This document shows positions 1-7,760 of a stretch of 42,536 nt of DNA, one piece after another. The first letter of the stretch is position 1. The number at the start of each line of letters is the position of its first letter. Position numbers and translations under genes: made by a program. The DNA lies in NCBI GenBank assembly GCA_001627235.1, contig LUPB01000007.1, positions 1 to 42,536 on the forward strand, given 5' to 3'. The stretch is from Nitrosopelagicus sp. REDSEA-S31_B2 (GTDB taxonomy: Archaea > Thermoproteota > Nitrososphaeria > Nitrososphaerales > Nitrosopumilaceae). Below the pieces are notes generated by a model, which was given only the letters and a program-made list of their open reading frames with translations, ran no database searches and was not told where the DNA came from.

Positions 1-30
1 GTATTAATAAAGAAAATAAGAAAAATAGAG
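1..30 (-). terminator. U-rich terminator after the hydratase gene
   Basis: Read on the minus strand, the bases just after the hydratase stop codon form a run rich in T (CTATTTTTCTTATTTTCTTT). Archaeal RNA polymerase commonly terminates on such U tracts without a hairpin. No stem-loop is visible. The assignment rests on composition and position only. Confidence 0.4.
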
Positions 31-35
31 TTATT

Positions 36-797
36 CTATTTTTTTGATTTATTAACAAAGTCTACCATACGCTTTTCTCTATCAGGATCAGAGAAACAGT
101 TTCTCCAGGCCAATAGTTCGACACCTAGTCCGGTATCTAGATCTGCATTTCTGCCTTTGTTAATAGCTGTTTTTGACATGCGAACTGCGAGTGTAGCATT
201 TGATGCAATAGTTTTTGCCATAGCCATAACTTCATCCATTAAGGATTCTAATGGAACAACATTATTGACAAGACCGATTTCTTTTGCTTCATCTGCCTTG
301 ATCATTTTTCCAGTATAAACAAGTTCTTTTGCTTTTGCAATTCCAACTATTCGCATCAATCTTTGTGTTCCACCCCATCCAGGAGGAATTCCAATTGTAA
401 CTTCAGGTTGGCCCATTCTAGCATTTTCAGATGCAATTCTAATGTCACATGACATTGCAACTTCACATCCACCACCTAGTGCAAATCCATTTACTGCAGC
501 AATTGTTGGTTTTGAAACATTTTCAACAGTTGCAGTAACTTCTTGACCAAGTTTTGCATATACTTCAGATTCATCAGCAGATATTTTTGACATATATTCA
601 ATGTCTGCTCCTGCTGAGAATGCTTTATCGCCTTCACCAGTCAAAACAATTACTTTTACACTATCATCTTTATCGAGTTGCTCAAAAGTAGAGATTATTT
701 CTTTTGCAACATCAATATTCATAGCGTTAAGCTTTGTTGGACGATTGATCTTAACGACACAAACGCCTTCATCTTTGCTTGTTGTAATCATTGACAT
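36..797 (-). CDS. Enoyl-CoA hydratase family: probable 3-hydroxypropionyl-CoA dehydratase / crotonyl-CoA hydratase
   Basis: This 253-aa crotonase-fold protein probably hydrates or dehydrates short acyl-CoAs in the cytoplasm. The oxyanion-hole region AFSAGADI lies near residue 61. The two catalytic glutamates of the family are in GGGCE and GQPEVTIG (residues about 110-132), so the hydratase active site is intact. It lies 36 bp downstream of the ADP-forming acyl-CoA synthetase on the same strand. In Nitrosopumilus the same gene pair provides the 3-hydroxypropionyl-CoA synthetase and the bifunctional crotonyl-CoA hydratase/3-hydroxypropionyl-CoA dehydratase of the 3HP/4HB cycle. Family membership is seen in the sequence; the substrate is inferred from the neighbour. 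The ATG at 797 gives the normal family length. Confidence 0.88.
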   Translation of the reverse strand: MSMITTSKDEGVCVVKINRPTKLNAMNIDVAKEIISTFEQLDKDDSVKVIVLTGEGDKAFSAGADIEYMSKISADESEVYAKLGQEVTATVENVSKPTIAAVNGFALGGGCEVAMSCDIRIASENARMGQPEVTIGIPPGWGGTQRLMRIVGIAKAKELVYTGKMIKADEAKEIGLVNNVVPLESLMDEVMAMAKTIASNATLAVRMSKTAINKGRNADLDTGLGVELLAWRNCFSDPDREKRMVDFVNKSKK

Positions 798-833
798 GAT
801 AGAAAACGAATAGAATGTAAAATTAAATGTTAT

Positions 834-2620
834 CTATTTTCCACGTACTTTGCCCCATTGGGCTAATGCAGAAGCTGCTGCAATCCATGTTCTTAGGTCT
901 TGATAAACTGGGACGTTATGTTTCTCAATTAATTTAATCATTTTTTCAGTATATGGACCACCATTTCCACCACAAAGGATTGGTTTTTTCCTTCTCTTGG
1001 TTAGTGCAGCCAAATAATCTACAATAGTTTCTTCAAGAGGATCATCTTGGAAAACAAACCATGGCATTGCAATGTCAATATTTTTGTCTGCCAAGAATTG
1101 TTCGATAACAAAATTGTAATCACCTGCAGTTGCACCACCTCCAACATCAGCTGGATTTCCACAATAGGCTTTTTCTTTTCTTTCATAACACGTTTTGCAG
1201 TATTGATGAATTTTCTTCCATCACCAAATCCTTCAACGTATAATCCAATAACTTTGGTTTGTGGATCATTTGCAGCATACCAAATCATATCAGCTTCATC
1301 AACATCAGAACGATTACCAAAGCTAATCATTTTTGATAGACCAAATAGATCTGCACTTTCTAACATGCTAATTCCCATGGTTCCACTTTGAGAGAAGAAT
1401 GCAACATTTCCTAATTTTGAACGAACCATTCTTGCTTGTCCTTGGAATGCACAATCTAATCTATTTGCAGCATTAAACATTCCAATACAGTTAGGACCAA
1501 TTACACGAATTTTGTGTTTTAATGATAATTCTTTAACTTCAGCTTCCATTGCTGCTCTGTCACCACCTAATTCTTTTCCACCACCAGAAACTATGACAAC
1601 ATTGTGTATTCCTTTCTTTGCACAAGTCTTCATTATAGGAGGACATGCAGAAAGATCAACACAGACTACAACAAGATCAACTTTTTCTTTAATGTCTTCT
1701 AATGAAGGATAACATTTGATACCAAGAATTTGTTTTTGTTTTGGATTGATTGGAAAAACTTTACCTTTGTAATCTTGTTTTCCAAGTGCATCAAGAACAG
1801 AGTTACCAATTTTTCCTGGAGTTGCAGAGGCACCTACTAGTGCAACAGATTTTGGTGTGAAGAATTTTTCCATGGATTCAATAATTGGTTTTGCTTTTGA
1901 GATAGAGTTCTTTCTTAGTTCTTTATTTAGAATGATTTTTGCATCTACTACAAAGTATGATTTTGGATAGACAATTACAGGGTTAAAGTCAATACTGTTG
2001 ATATAATCTGCATTATCTACACCCATTTTTCCAATTTGTACTAAGGCTTTAGCAACCATGTTTGTGTCAATTGGTTTACTGCCACGGAATCCTTTGAGAA
2101 GTTTTGAACCTTTTAATTCATCTAACATCGATTTTGCATCAGCAGTTGTAATTGGAAGCATTCTGAATGCAACATCTTTGAAGACTTCAGTCATGATTCC
2201 ACCCAGTCCAGCCATAATCATTGGACCGAATTGTGGGTCATTTTGTATACCAACAATTAGTTCAACACCACCTTTTGGAACCATTTTTTCCAAAAGAATT
2301 CCTTTTACGTCAACGCCTTTCTTTTTTGATAGACGACCATACATGTCATTGAATGTCTTTTTTACATCTGCAACATTGTCTAATCCAACTTTTACTCCTC
2401 CAACATCAGTTTTGTGTAAGATTTGTGGAGAAACAACTTTCATTACTAATGGGAATCCCAGTTTTTTTGCCTGTTTTGCTGCATCTTCTGCAGAAGTTAC
2501 TAGTGCAAATCCGGGTACTTTGATTCCATATTTCTTTAGAATTGATTTTGATGATTCTTCAGTGATAACTTTATGATCTGTGTTTATAATTTCTTCAAAG
2601 GTTTTTTTTACAAAGGACAT
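834..2620 (-). pseudogene. ADP-forming acyl-CoA synthetase (probable 3-hydroxypropionyl-CoA synthetase), internally deleted and frameshifted
   Basis: The gene should make CoA thioesters with ATP, giving ADP and Pi, in the 3HP/4HB carbon-fixation cycle. Visible parts in order are an ATP-grasp domain (residues about 1-235, with [16 protein letters not shown]), a CoA-binding Rossmann domain (from about 255, [14 protein letters not shown]) and a ligase domain ([15 protein letters not shown]). After KKKKPIV (near residue 486) the frame breaks, and the C-terminal part continues in another frame as [15 protein letters not shown] through [12 protein letters not shown] to GKVRGK. The joined length is about 595 codons, while fused family members are near 700. 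The missing stretch is where the phospho-histidine SHTG loop should be, and no such motif occurs in any frame here. A real lesion or an assembly deletion are both possible. The ATG at 2620 follows a TATA-like box. Confidence 0.85.
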
Positions 2621-2647
2621 TATTCGATCGATGAAAAAATTTTTCGC

Positions 2648-2655
2648 TATATTAA
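2648..2655 (-). promoter_or_regulatory. TATA-like box of the acyl-CoA synthetase/hydratase operon
   Basis: TATATTAA on the plus strand (TTAATATA in gene sense) lies 28-35 nt before the ATG at 2620. That spacing is expected for a leaderless archaeal transcript. A perfect 16-bp palindrome lies just upstream. Confidence 0.45.
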
Positions 2656-2661
2656 TCTTTG

Positions 2662-2677
2662 ATCAAAAATTTTTGAT
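2662..2677. repeat. 16-bp perfect palindrome between gdh and the synthetase operon
   Basis: ATCAAAAATTTTTGAT reads the same on both strands. It touches the glutamate dehydrogenase stop codon (TAA at 2677-2679) and lies just upstream of the TATA-like box of the synthetase operon. It could be part of the gdh terminator or a dimeric regulator site. The AT-rich background makes short palindromes fairly common, so function is uncertain. Confidence 0.4.
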
Positions 2678-3951
2678 TATGGCCAAATGCCTTTATGTTC
2701 AAATGCTTCCATGACTCTTTGAACTGCAAGAACCATTGCTGCACGTCTCATATCAATTTTGTATTTTTTTGAAATATCGTGAGTGTCTTTTAGACCTCTT
2801 GTGATATTTGCTTCCATTTTTCCTGCAACTTCATCAAAGCTCCAATAATATCCCATATTGTTTTGTACCCATTCAAGATAGGAGATACAAACACCGCCAG
2901 AGTTTGCAAGTATGTCTGGGATAACCATAATTTTCTTGTTGTAAATTATTGGATCTGCTTCAGGAAGTGTTGGTCCATTTGCTGCTTCTCCAATAATTCT
3001 ACATTGTAATTTTTTTGCAAGTTTAGCATCAATTTGATTTTCAAGTGCACCTGGAATTAGAATTTCACATTTTGTTGTGAGTAATTGTTCAGTTGAAACT
3101 TTCTTACTACCAGGGAAACCAACAACACTACCTTTCTTTTGTTTATGTTCAATTAATTTACTTACTTTGAATCCATTTGGAACAATGATTGATCCTTTAG
3201 AATCACTTGCACCTATACATTTAGCTCCCATTTTTTCAAGATATTCACCAGCAAAAGTGGATGCATTTCCAAATCCTTGTAATACAACTTTTGCACCTTT
3301 AAGTTTAATTTTTAATATTTTAGAAGCCTCTCTAACACAATATGCAGTTCCTAATCCAGTTGCAACATTTCTTGCAAGTGAGCCTCCCATAGGGATTGGT
3401 TTTCCAGTAATTACTCCTGGAGAGTATTTGTTACCATTCATCTTGCTCCAAGTATCCATAATCTGTGTCATTTCTTTTCCAGTTGTGTAAACATCAGGGG
3501 CAGGAATATCTTTTTGAGGTCCGATTATTTCACCAATTTTATATGCAAATCCTCGAGTTAATCGTTCTAATTCACCTTCACTAAGTTTGTCTTTCTTTGG
3601 ATTTACAAAAATTGCACCTTTACCACCGCCAAGTGGAACATCAACAACAGCACACTTCCATGTCATCCAAGATGACAATGCCATAACTTCGCGTTCCATG
3701 TATTGAACACCACCTTCTGGATCAAAGTATCTAATTCCACCTTTGTATGGACCACGATCATTGTTGTGTTGTGATCTAAATCCGGTAAAGACACGTATTT
3801 TTCCATTATCCATTTTTACAGGAATTTTAACACGTAGAACTTTGTTTGGCATTGCAAGATATTCTCTTAATCCTTTATCTTTAATTTTTAAAACATCACA
3901 AGCATCGTTTACTTGTTTTGTTGCATTAGCAAAAGGGTCATGTTTTACCAA
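2677..3951 (-). CDS. gdhA: Glutamate dehydrogenase (Glu/Leu/Phe/Val dehydrogenase family)
   Basis: This 424-aa enzyme reversibly aminates 2-oxoglutarate to glutamate with NAD(P)H, linking assimilated ammonia to carbon. The substrate-binding segment PYKGGIRY and the catalytic-lysine region KCAVVDVPLGGGKGAI (residues about 100-115) are intact. A Rossmann domain follows with VVLQGFGNAS near 222. Length matches archaeal hexameric enzymes. The first codon is TTG at 3951; no in-frame ATG lies just before it, and the next conserved block begins soon after. It lies directly upstream of the carbon-fixation synthetase, divergent from the epimerase at 4037. Cofactor preference cannot be read here. Confidence 0.95.
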   Translation of the reverse strand: MVKHDPFANATKQVNDACDVLKIKDKGLREYLAMPNKVLRVKIPVKMDNGKIRVFTGFRSQHNNDRGPYKGGIRYFDPEGGVQYMEREVMALSSWMTWKCAVVDVPLGGGKGAIFVNPKKDKLSEGELERLTRGFAYKIGEIIGPQKDIPAPDVYTTGKEMTQIMDTWSKMNGNKYSPGVITGKPIPMGGSLARNVATGLGTAYCVREASKILKIKLKGAKVVLQGFGNASTFAGEYLEKMGAKCIGASDSKGSIIVPNGFKVSKLIEHKQKKGSVVGFPGSKKVSTEQLLTTKCEILIPGALENQIDAKLAKKLQCRIIGEAANGPTLPEADPIIYNKKIMVIPDILANSGGVCISYLEWVQNNMGYYWSFDEVAGKMEANITRGLKDTHDISKKYKIDMRRAAMVLAVQRVMEAFEHKGIWP

Positions 3952-3976
3952 GATGAATATTGTGTAATTTCAAATT

Positions 3977-3990
3977 ATACTTAAAAGTAT
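3977..3990. promoter_or_regulatory. Inverted repeat in the gdh/epimerase divergent promoter region
   Basis: ATACTT-AA-AAGTAT forms a 6-bp inverted repeat in the 85-bp gap between two divergent genes. On the gdh side it overlaps a TAAGTATAAT-like promoter element about 25-35 nt before the TTG start. It may be a shared promoter core or a regulator site; composition alone could also produce it. Confidence 0.3.
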
Positions 3991-4036
3991 CTTTTACAAT
4001 ATCAAATTTTTTATCATCTAAGAGGATAGATAATTT

Positions 4037-4915
4037 ATGAAAGTTTTAGTTACAGGAGCAGGTGGATTCATAGGTTCCAGACTAGTAAAGAAACTGATTT
4101 CAGAAGGACATGAAGTTTATGGTACAATTCACGATTCACCATCCCAAGTAGAAGGAATGCAAATTATTAATGCAGACTTAACGAATGGTGAATTTGAAAT
4201 TCCAGATGTAAGGTTTGATGTGGTTTTTCATTTGGCAGCTGCAACACCACTTGTTAAAGATAAGAAAAAGCAAAAGAGGATCAATTATGATGGAACCGTT
4301 AATTTATTTAATAAAATTAAAGACAAAACAGATTTCATAATTTATGCATCAGGTTTAGGCGTATTTGGAAACCCAAATGGAGTGGTTGATGAGCAAAGTA
4401 ACATAAAACCAGATACAGATTTTGTTAAGATAAGACTAGATGCACAGAAATTCCTTGAAGAATCCTGTAAAGATAATAACATTGGATTTTCAGTGTGCTA
4501 TTTTGGAGATGTTTATGGAGATGGCAGTTGGTTTACAGAAATGGTAGTGAAGAAATTAAAGTCAGGCATGATGAAAGTTCCTGGAAAAGGAGATTACGAC
4601 AAATGTTTCATACACGTTGATGATGCAATAGGAATTCTAACAACTGTTGCAAAAGACAATCTAAGAGATCAGTCGTATGTATGTGCAGATTCAACGTCTG
4701 TTACTTTCAAAGATTTTGTAGATTATGCAGCTGATAAAATTGGCGCAAAACATCCAGGCGGAGTCCCAATGTTTCTTGCAAAAGGAATACTAGGAGGAGA
4801 CTTGGTAAAATTATTGACGACTCCAATGAAAATTTCAAATCAGAAGGTTTCAAAAATCTATAATTTCATCTATCCATCATACAAAGATGGGATCGATGCA
4901 ATTCTCAAAAACTAA
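4037..4915 (+). CDS. NAD-dependent epimerase/dehydratase (extended SDR) with an altered catalytic motif
   Basis: This 292-aa protein has an N-terminal Rossmann fold with VTGAGGFIGSRL (residues 5-16), the acidic DADLTN-like segment and FHLAAATP, typical of nucleotide-sugar epimerases and related reductases. The usual catalytic YxxxK appears as FVKIR at residues 129-133, so Tyr is Phe and Lys is Arg. That suggests a changed reaction or a binding role. The C-terminal substrate domain is complete (FIHVDDAIG near residue 194). An AGAGGAT sequence lies about 12 nt before the ATG. It is divergent from gdh and is followed by psmA with its own promoter. The substrate is unknown. Confidence 0.8.
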   Translation: MKVLVTGAGGFIGSRLVKKLISEGHEVYGTIHDSPSQVEGMQIINADLTNGEFEIPDVRFDVVFHLAAATPLVKDKKKQKRINYDGTVNLFNKIKDKTDFIIYASGLGVFGNPNGVVDEQSNIKPDTDFVKIRLDAQKFLEESCKDNNIGFSVCYFGDVYGDGSWFTEMVVKKLKSGMMKVPGKGDYDKCFIHVDDAIGILTTVAKDNLRDQSYVCADSTSVTFKDFVDYAADKIGAKHPGGVPMFLAKGILGGDLVKLLTTPMKISNQKVSKIYNFIYPSYKDGIDAILKN

Positions 4916-4942
4916 TAGTTTCAACCTACAAAAGAACTAACC

Positions 4943-4950
4943 CTTAAATT
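4943..4950 (+). promoter_or_regulatory. TATA-like box of psmA
   Basis: CTTAAATT lies 25-32 nt before the ATG at 4975, consistent with a leaderless or nearly leaderless transcript. Confidence 0.45.
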
Positions 4951-4974
4951 GACTCAGTAAGTAAGTTTTTCATT

Positions 4975-5700
4975 ATGATGCCAAATCGCGGTTATGATAT
5001 GACGCCTACCATGTATTCACCTGATGGAAGAATCTATCAAGTAGAGTATGCATTAGAGACAGTCAAACGAGGTACACTTGCAATTGGCATAATGACAAAA
5101 GATGGAATAATTTTAGCCGTTGAAGAAAAAACAAGACCGTTACAAGTAGATGGAATTACACAAAAAATATTTCAAGTTGATGATCATATAGGAGTAGCAG
5201 CAGCAGGATACATTCCTGATGCAAGAGTTGAAGTTGACAATGCAAGATACTTTTCTCAAAGTAACAAACTAACTTATGACGAACCAGTAGATATTGAGAC
5301 TGTTGCAAAACACTTAGCAGATCAAAATCACCAGTTTACACAATATTCAGGCGTAAGGCCATTTGGCGTTGCATTGATTATTGCAGGAATTGATAGAAAA
5401 GGAGTTAACGTATACGTAATTGATCCTAGCGGAACATACAACTCTTATTCTGCAATAGCAATTGGAACAGGTTCAGATGAAGTAAATGAATTCCTTGAGA
5501 AAAACTACAAAGAAGGACTAACTGTAGATGAGGCCGCATCATTGGCAATTGCTGCAATAAATCTCAAAAGTGAAGAGAAATCCGGTGTAGAGCATATCAA
5601 GATGTCAAAAATACTAGTAGAAGGAAAAATGATAGAGAAGATTTCTCCTGAAGATTTAAAGAAATTTGACGAGGCTGCAAAAGGCAAATTTGTCAAATAA
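4975..5700 (+). CDS. psmA: 20S proteasome subunit alpha
   Basis: This 241-aa protein forms the outer heptameric rings of the archaeal 20S proteasome, which gate substrate entry and dock the regulatory ATPase. The N-terminal signature YSPDGRIYQVEYALETVKRGT (residues 14-34) is the alpha-type H0/gate region, and the GVRPFGV segment near residue 122 is typical. It lacks the N-terminal catalytic threonine of beta subunits. Two ATGs stand in tandem (4975 and 4978), so the start may be either. The beta subunit is not in this window. Confidence 0.97.
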   Translation: MMPNRGYDMTPTMYSPDGRIYQVEYALETVKRGTLAIGIMTKDGIILAVEEKTRPLQVDGITQKIFQVDDHIGVAAAGYIPDARVEVDNARYFSQSNKLTYDEPVDIETVAKHLADQNHQFTQYSGVRPFGVALIIAGIDRKGVNVYVIDPSGTYNSYSAIAIGTGSDEVNEFLEKNYKEGLTVDEAASLAIAAINLKSEEKSGVEHIKMSKILVEGKMIEKISPEDLKKFDEAAKGKFVK

Positions 5701-5744
5701 AATTTCTAAGAAAGCGAATTATTAGACCTAGATTTTGATGAGAT

Positions 5745-7382
5745 ATGGGTTTAGGAAGTTATTGGGGAGAAGTAATCGATGTACTTCGAGAAATTATACC
5801 AGTTTATGATAAAGTAAATTCATTCATTTCATTAGGTAAAGACGTAGAACATAGAAACAGGGCAATTAAGGGAAGAGTGAAGAAAGGTGATAAGATACTT
5901 GATGCCGGTTCAGGATTTGGTAACATGTCAAAGACAGCAGCAAGAATTGTAAATGATGATTTGAAAATAATTCTTTATGATCCTTTAGTTCCAATGCTAA
6001 AAAATACAGATAGACTATTCAACAAGAAATTAGATTCTGCATGTGGAGTTTTTGAACACGTACCATTTCAAGACAAAGAATTCGACGCAGTGTTATCAGG
6101 ATATTCATTACGTGATGCAATTAGTCTTAAGACTGCAATTTCAGAAATGCACAGAGTTCTAAAAGAAGATGGAAAATGGATTATCGTTGATTTAGGAAAA
6201 CCAGATGAATCATTTTTTAGATTTGGAGTTACATTTTATCTTAGAATGATTTTACCAATTATTGCATTTGCGGCAGGTGGAAGACTTGGATTGAAATTTG
6301 GAACACTTTATGGAACATACAAGCTTTGGCCAAAGAATAAAAAATTAGAATCCATGTTGCTTGAGAAATTTTCAAGAGTGGAATTTGAACCATTATTTGT
6401 GGGAATTTTGCTCAATCGTTTTAACAATGCACATCTTTTATCATTAGGAATTGGAATAAATTCGATTTCAGTCTACTTACTCTCAATTTCACAATCAGTT
6501 CCAGAGATTATGGGGTACAGAGTTCTAACAGGAATTGCACATGCATTTTTTTGGCCACCATGTGAAGCAATAATTTCAAACGTTAGCAAAGGCAAGACGC
6601 GTGTAAGAAATATTGCAACGTTTACAGGATTCTTTACAACGGGATTCATGATAGGCCCACTCATAGGTTCATTTTTGCTAGAGAGTTTCCATGAAGATTA
6701 TAGATTCATTTTTGAAATTGCAACTTATGTGTTAGTGGCATCAATTGTATCAGCTATTGGATTATCAAGAAACAGACCAATTGTAAAGCGTGACAAATTT
6801 TCATTTTCATCAGTTAGAGAAATTGTAAAATTCCCACATGTCATCATGATGTTAATTTATTGTACAGCATCATTTGGAATAATTTTGAGCATTTATCCTG
6901 CATTTTTGAATGACAGAACTATGACTCCAGTCAATATTGAGATATTATTTTTCATTTTTGGAGTATCGAGAATTATTACGTTGATAATGGCAAGCAAACT
7001 TGCCAAAAATACTAGCTTAACACTAATTGTAGCTACGTTTGCAATAGCTGGCGGATTAGGTCTTTCATTTTTCGTAGACAGCATCATAGAATTTGCAGTT
7101 GCAATGATATTGTTAGGATTTGGATTCAGTATATTTTTCCCACTAACTCTAGAAATTGTTTTGAGTAAAACACGAAAGGAGATTTCGGGTACAATGATTG
7201 GAGCGTATGAAACAGTATTTGGTATAGGATGGGCAACTGGACCTGTAATTGCAGGAATAGTGTCGCAGATGTTTGGTAATGAAATACCATATTTGGTGTT
7301 CTGTGTAATAGGAATTGGAGTAGCAATTCTATCTATAACAAAAAGAAGACTGCTTGAGCCTAACAAGAATACAAATCTTTAA
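5745..7382 (+). CDS. UbiE-like SAM methyltransferase fused to an N-truncated MFS transporter
   Basis: Residues 1 to about 215 are a UbiE/COQ5-type class I methyltransferase: KILDAGSGFGNMS (motif I, about 50-62), FDAVLSGYSLRDA (about 107-119) and MHRVLKEDGKWIIVDLGKP. These enzymes methylate quinones and similar lipids. After VEFEPLF the sequence passes into a major facilitator at VGILLNRFNN, which matches motif A, normally between helices 2 and 3. About ten hydrophobic helices follow to residue 540. Transporter helices 1-2 and the usual methyltransferase tail are absent. The frame stays open across the join. A genuine fusion is possible, but a deletion joining two neighbouring genes fits better. 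Confidence 0.75.
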   Translation: MGLGSYWGEVIDVLREIIPVYDKVNSFISLGKDVEHRNRAIKGRVKKGDKILDAGSGFGNMSKTAARIVNDDLKIILYDPLVPMLKNTDRLFNKKLDSACGVFEHVPFQDKEFDAVLSGYSLRDAISLKTAISEMHRVLKEDGKWIIVDLGKPDESFFRFGVTFYLRMILPIIAFAAGGRLGLKFGTLYGTYKLWPKNKKLESMLLEKFSRVEFEPLFVGILLNRFNNAHLLSLGIGINSISVYLLSISQSVPEIMGYRVLTGIAHAFFWPPCEAIISNVSKGKTRVRNIATFTGFFTTGFMIGPLIGSFLLESFHEDYRFIFEIATYVLVASIVSAIGLSRNRPIVKRDKFSFSSVREIVKFPHVIMMLIYCTASFGIILSIYPAFLNDRTMTPVNIEILFFIFGVSRIITLIMASKLAKNTSLTLIVATFAIAGGLGLSFFVDSIIEFAVAMILLGFGFSIFFPLTLEIVLSKTRKEISGTMIGAYETVFGIGWATGPVIAGIVSQMFGNEIPYLVFCVIGIGVAILSITKRRLLEPNKNTNL

Positions 7383-7406
7383 TTTTAAATTCATACAGTA
7401 GCAGAT

Positions 7407-7760
7407 ATGGAATATTTCCTGAACATTATGGGAAGCGAATGGATGATAATTATTTTTGTTGCACTAATCTTGTTATTTGGAACAAACAAACTTCCTGAAG
7501 CAGGAAAAAAAATTGGAAAGATGGTAGGCGAATACAATAAAGCTAAAACAGAGATGCAAAATCAAATTAAAGATATGACGAAGACCGAAGTAGACAATCC
7601 TACTATTGAGGGTCCAGTTCAATCTGAGAGACAAAAGCTTGAGAAAATGGCACAGATATTGAAAATAAAAACCGAAAATAAATCAGATGTAGAATTAAAA
7701 GATGCAATTGATGCAAAGTTTGGAACTCAAACCAATTCAGAAAATAAATTTAAAAATTAA
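7407..7760 (+). CDS. tatA: Sec-independent translocase protein TatA
   Basis: This 117-aa protein forms the pore-forming part of the twin-arginine pathway, which exports folded proteins. It has one N-terminal helix (residues about 12-24, WMIIIFVALILLFG) followed by the conserved hinge and amphipathic helix NKLPEAGKKIGKMVGEYNKA. The C-terminal part is charged and variable, as is usual. It lies 24 bp after the MFS end and overlaps the convergent DNA methyltransferase gene by 4 bp. No tatC is seen in the window. Confidence 0.9.
   Translation: MEYFLNIMGSEWMIIIFVALILLFGTNKLPEAGKKIGKMVGEYNKAKTEMQNQIKDMTKTEVDNPTIEGPVQSERQKLEKMAQILKIKTENKSDVELKDAIDAKFGTQTNSENKFKN

Noticed and set aside
1047-1391. Plus-strand ORF of 114 aa opposite the synthetase gene
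   Set aside because: It is a shadow of the real minus-strand coding frame, with Ser/Thr/Ile-rich composition and no conserved motif. The many similar opposite-strand ORFs (for example 6893-7366, 26731-27291, 33324-33620) were rejected for the same reason.
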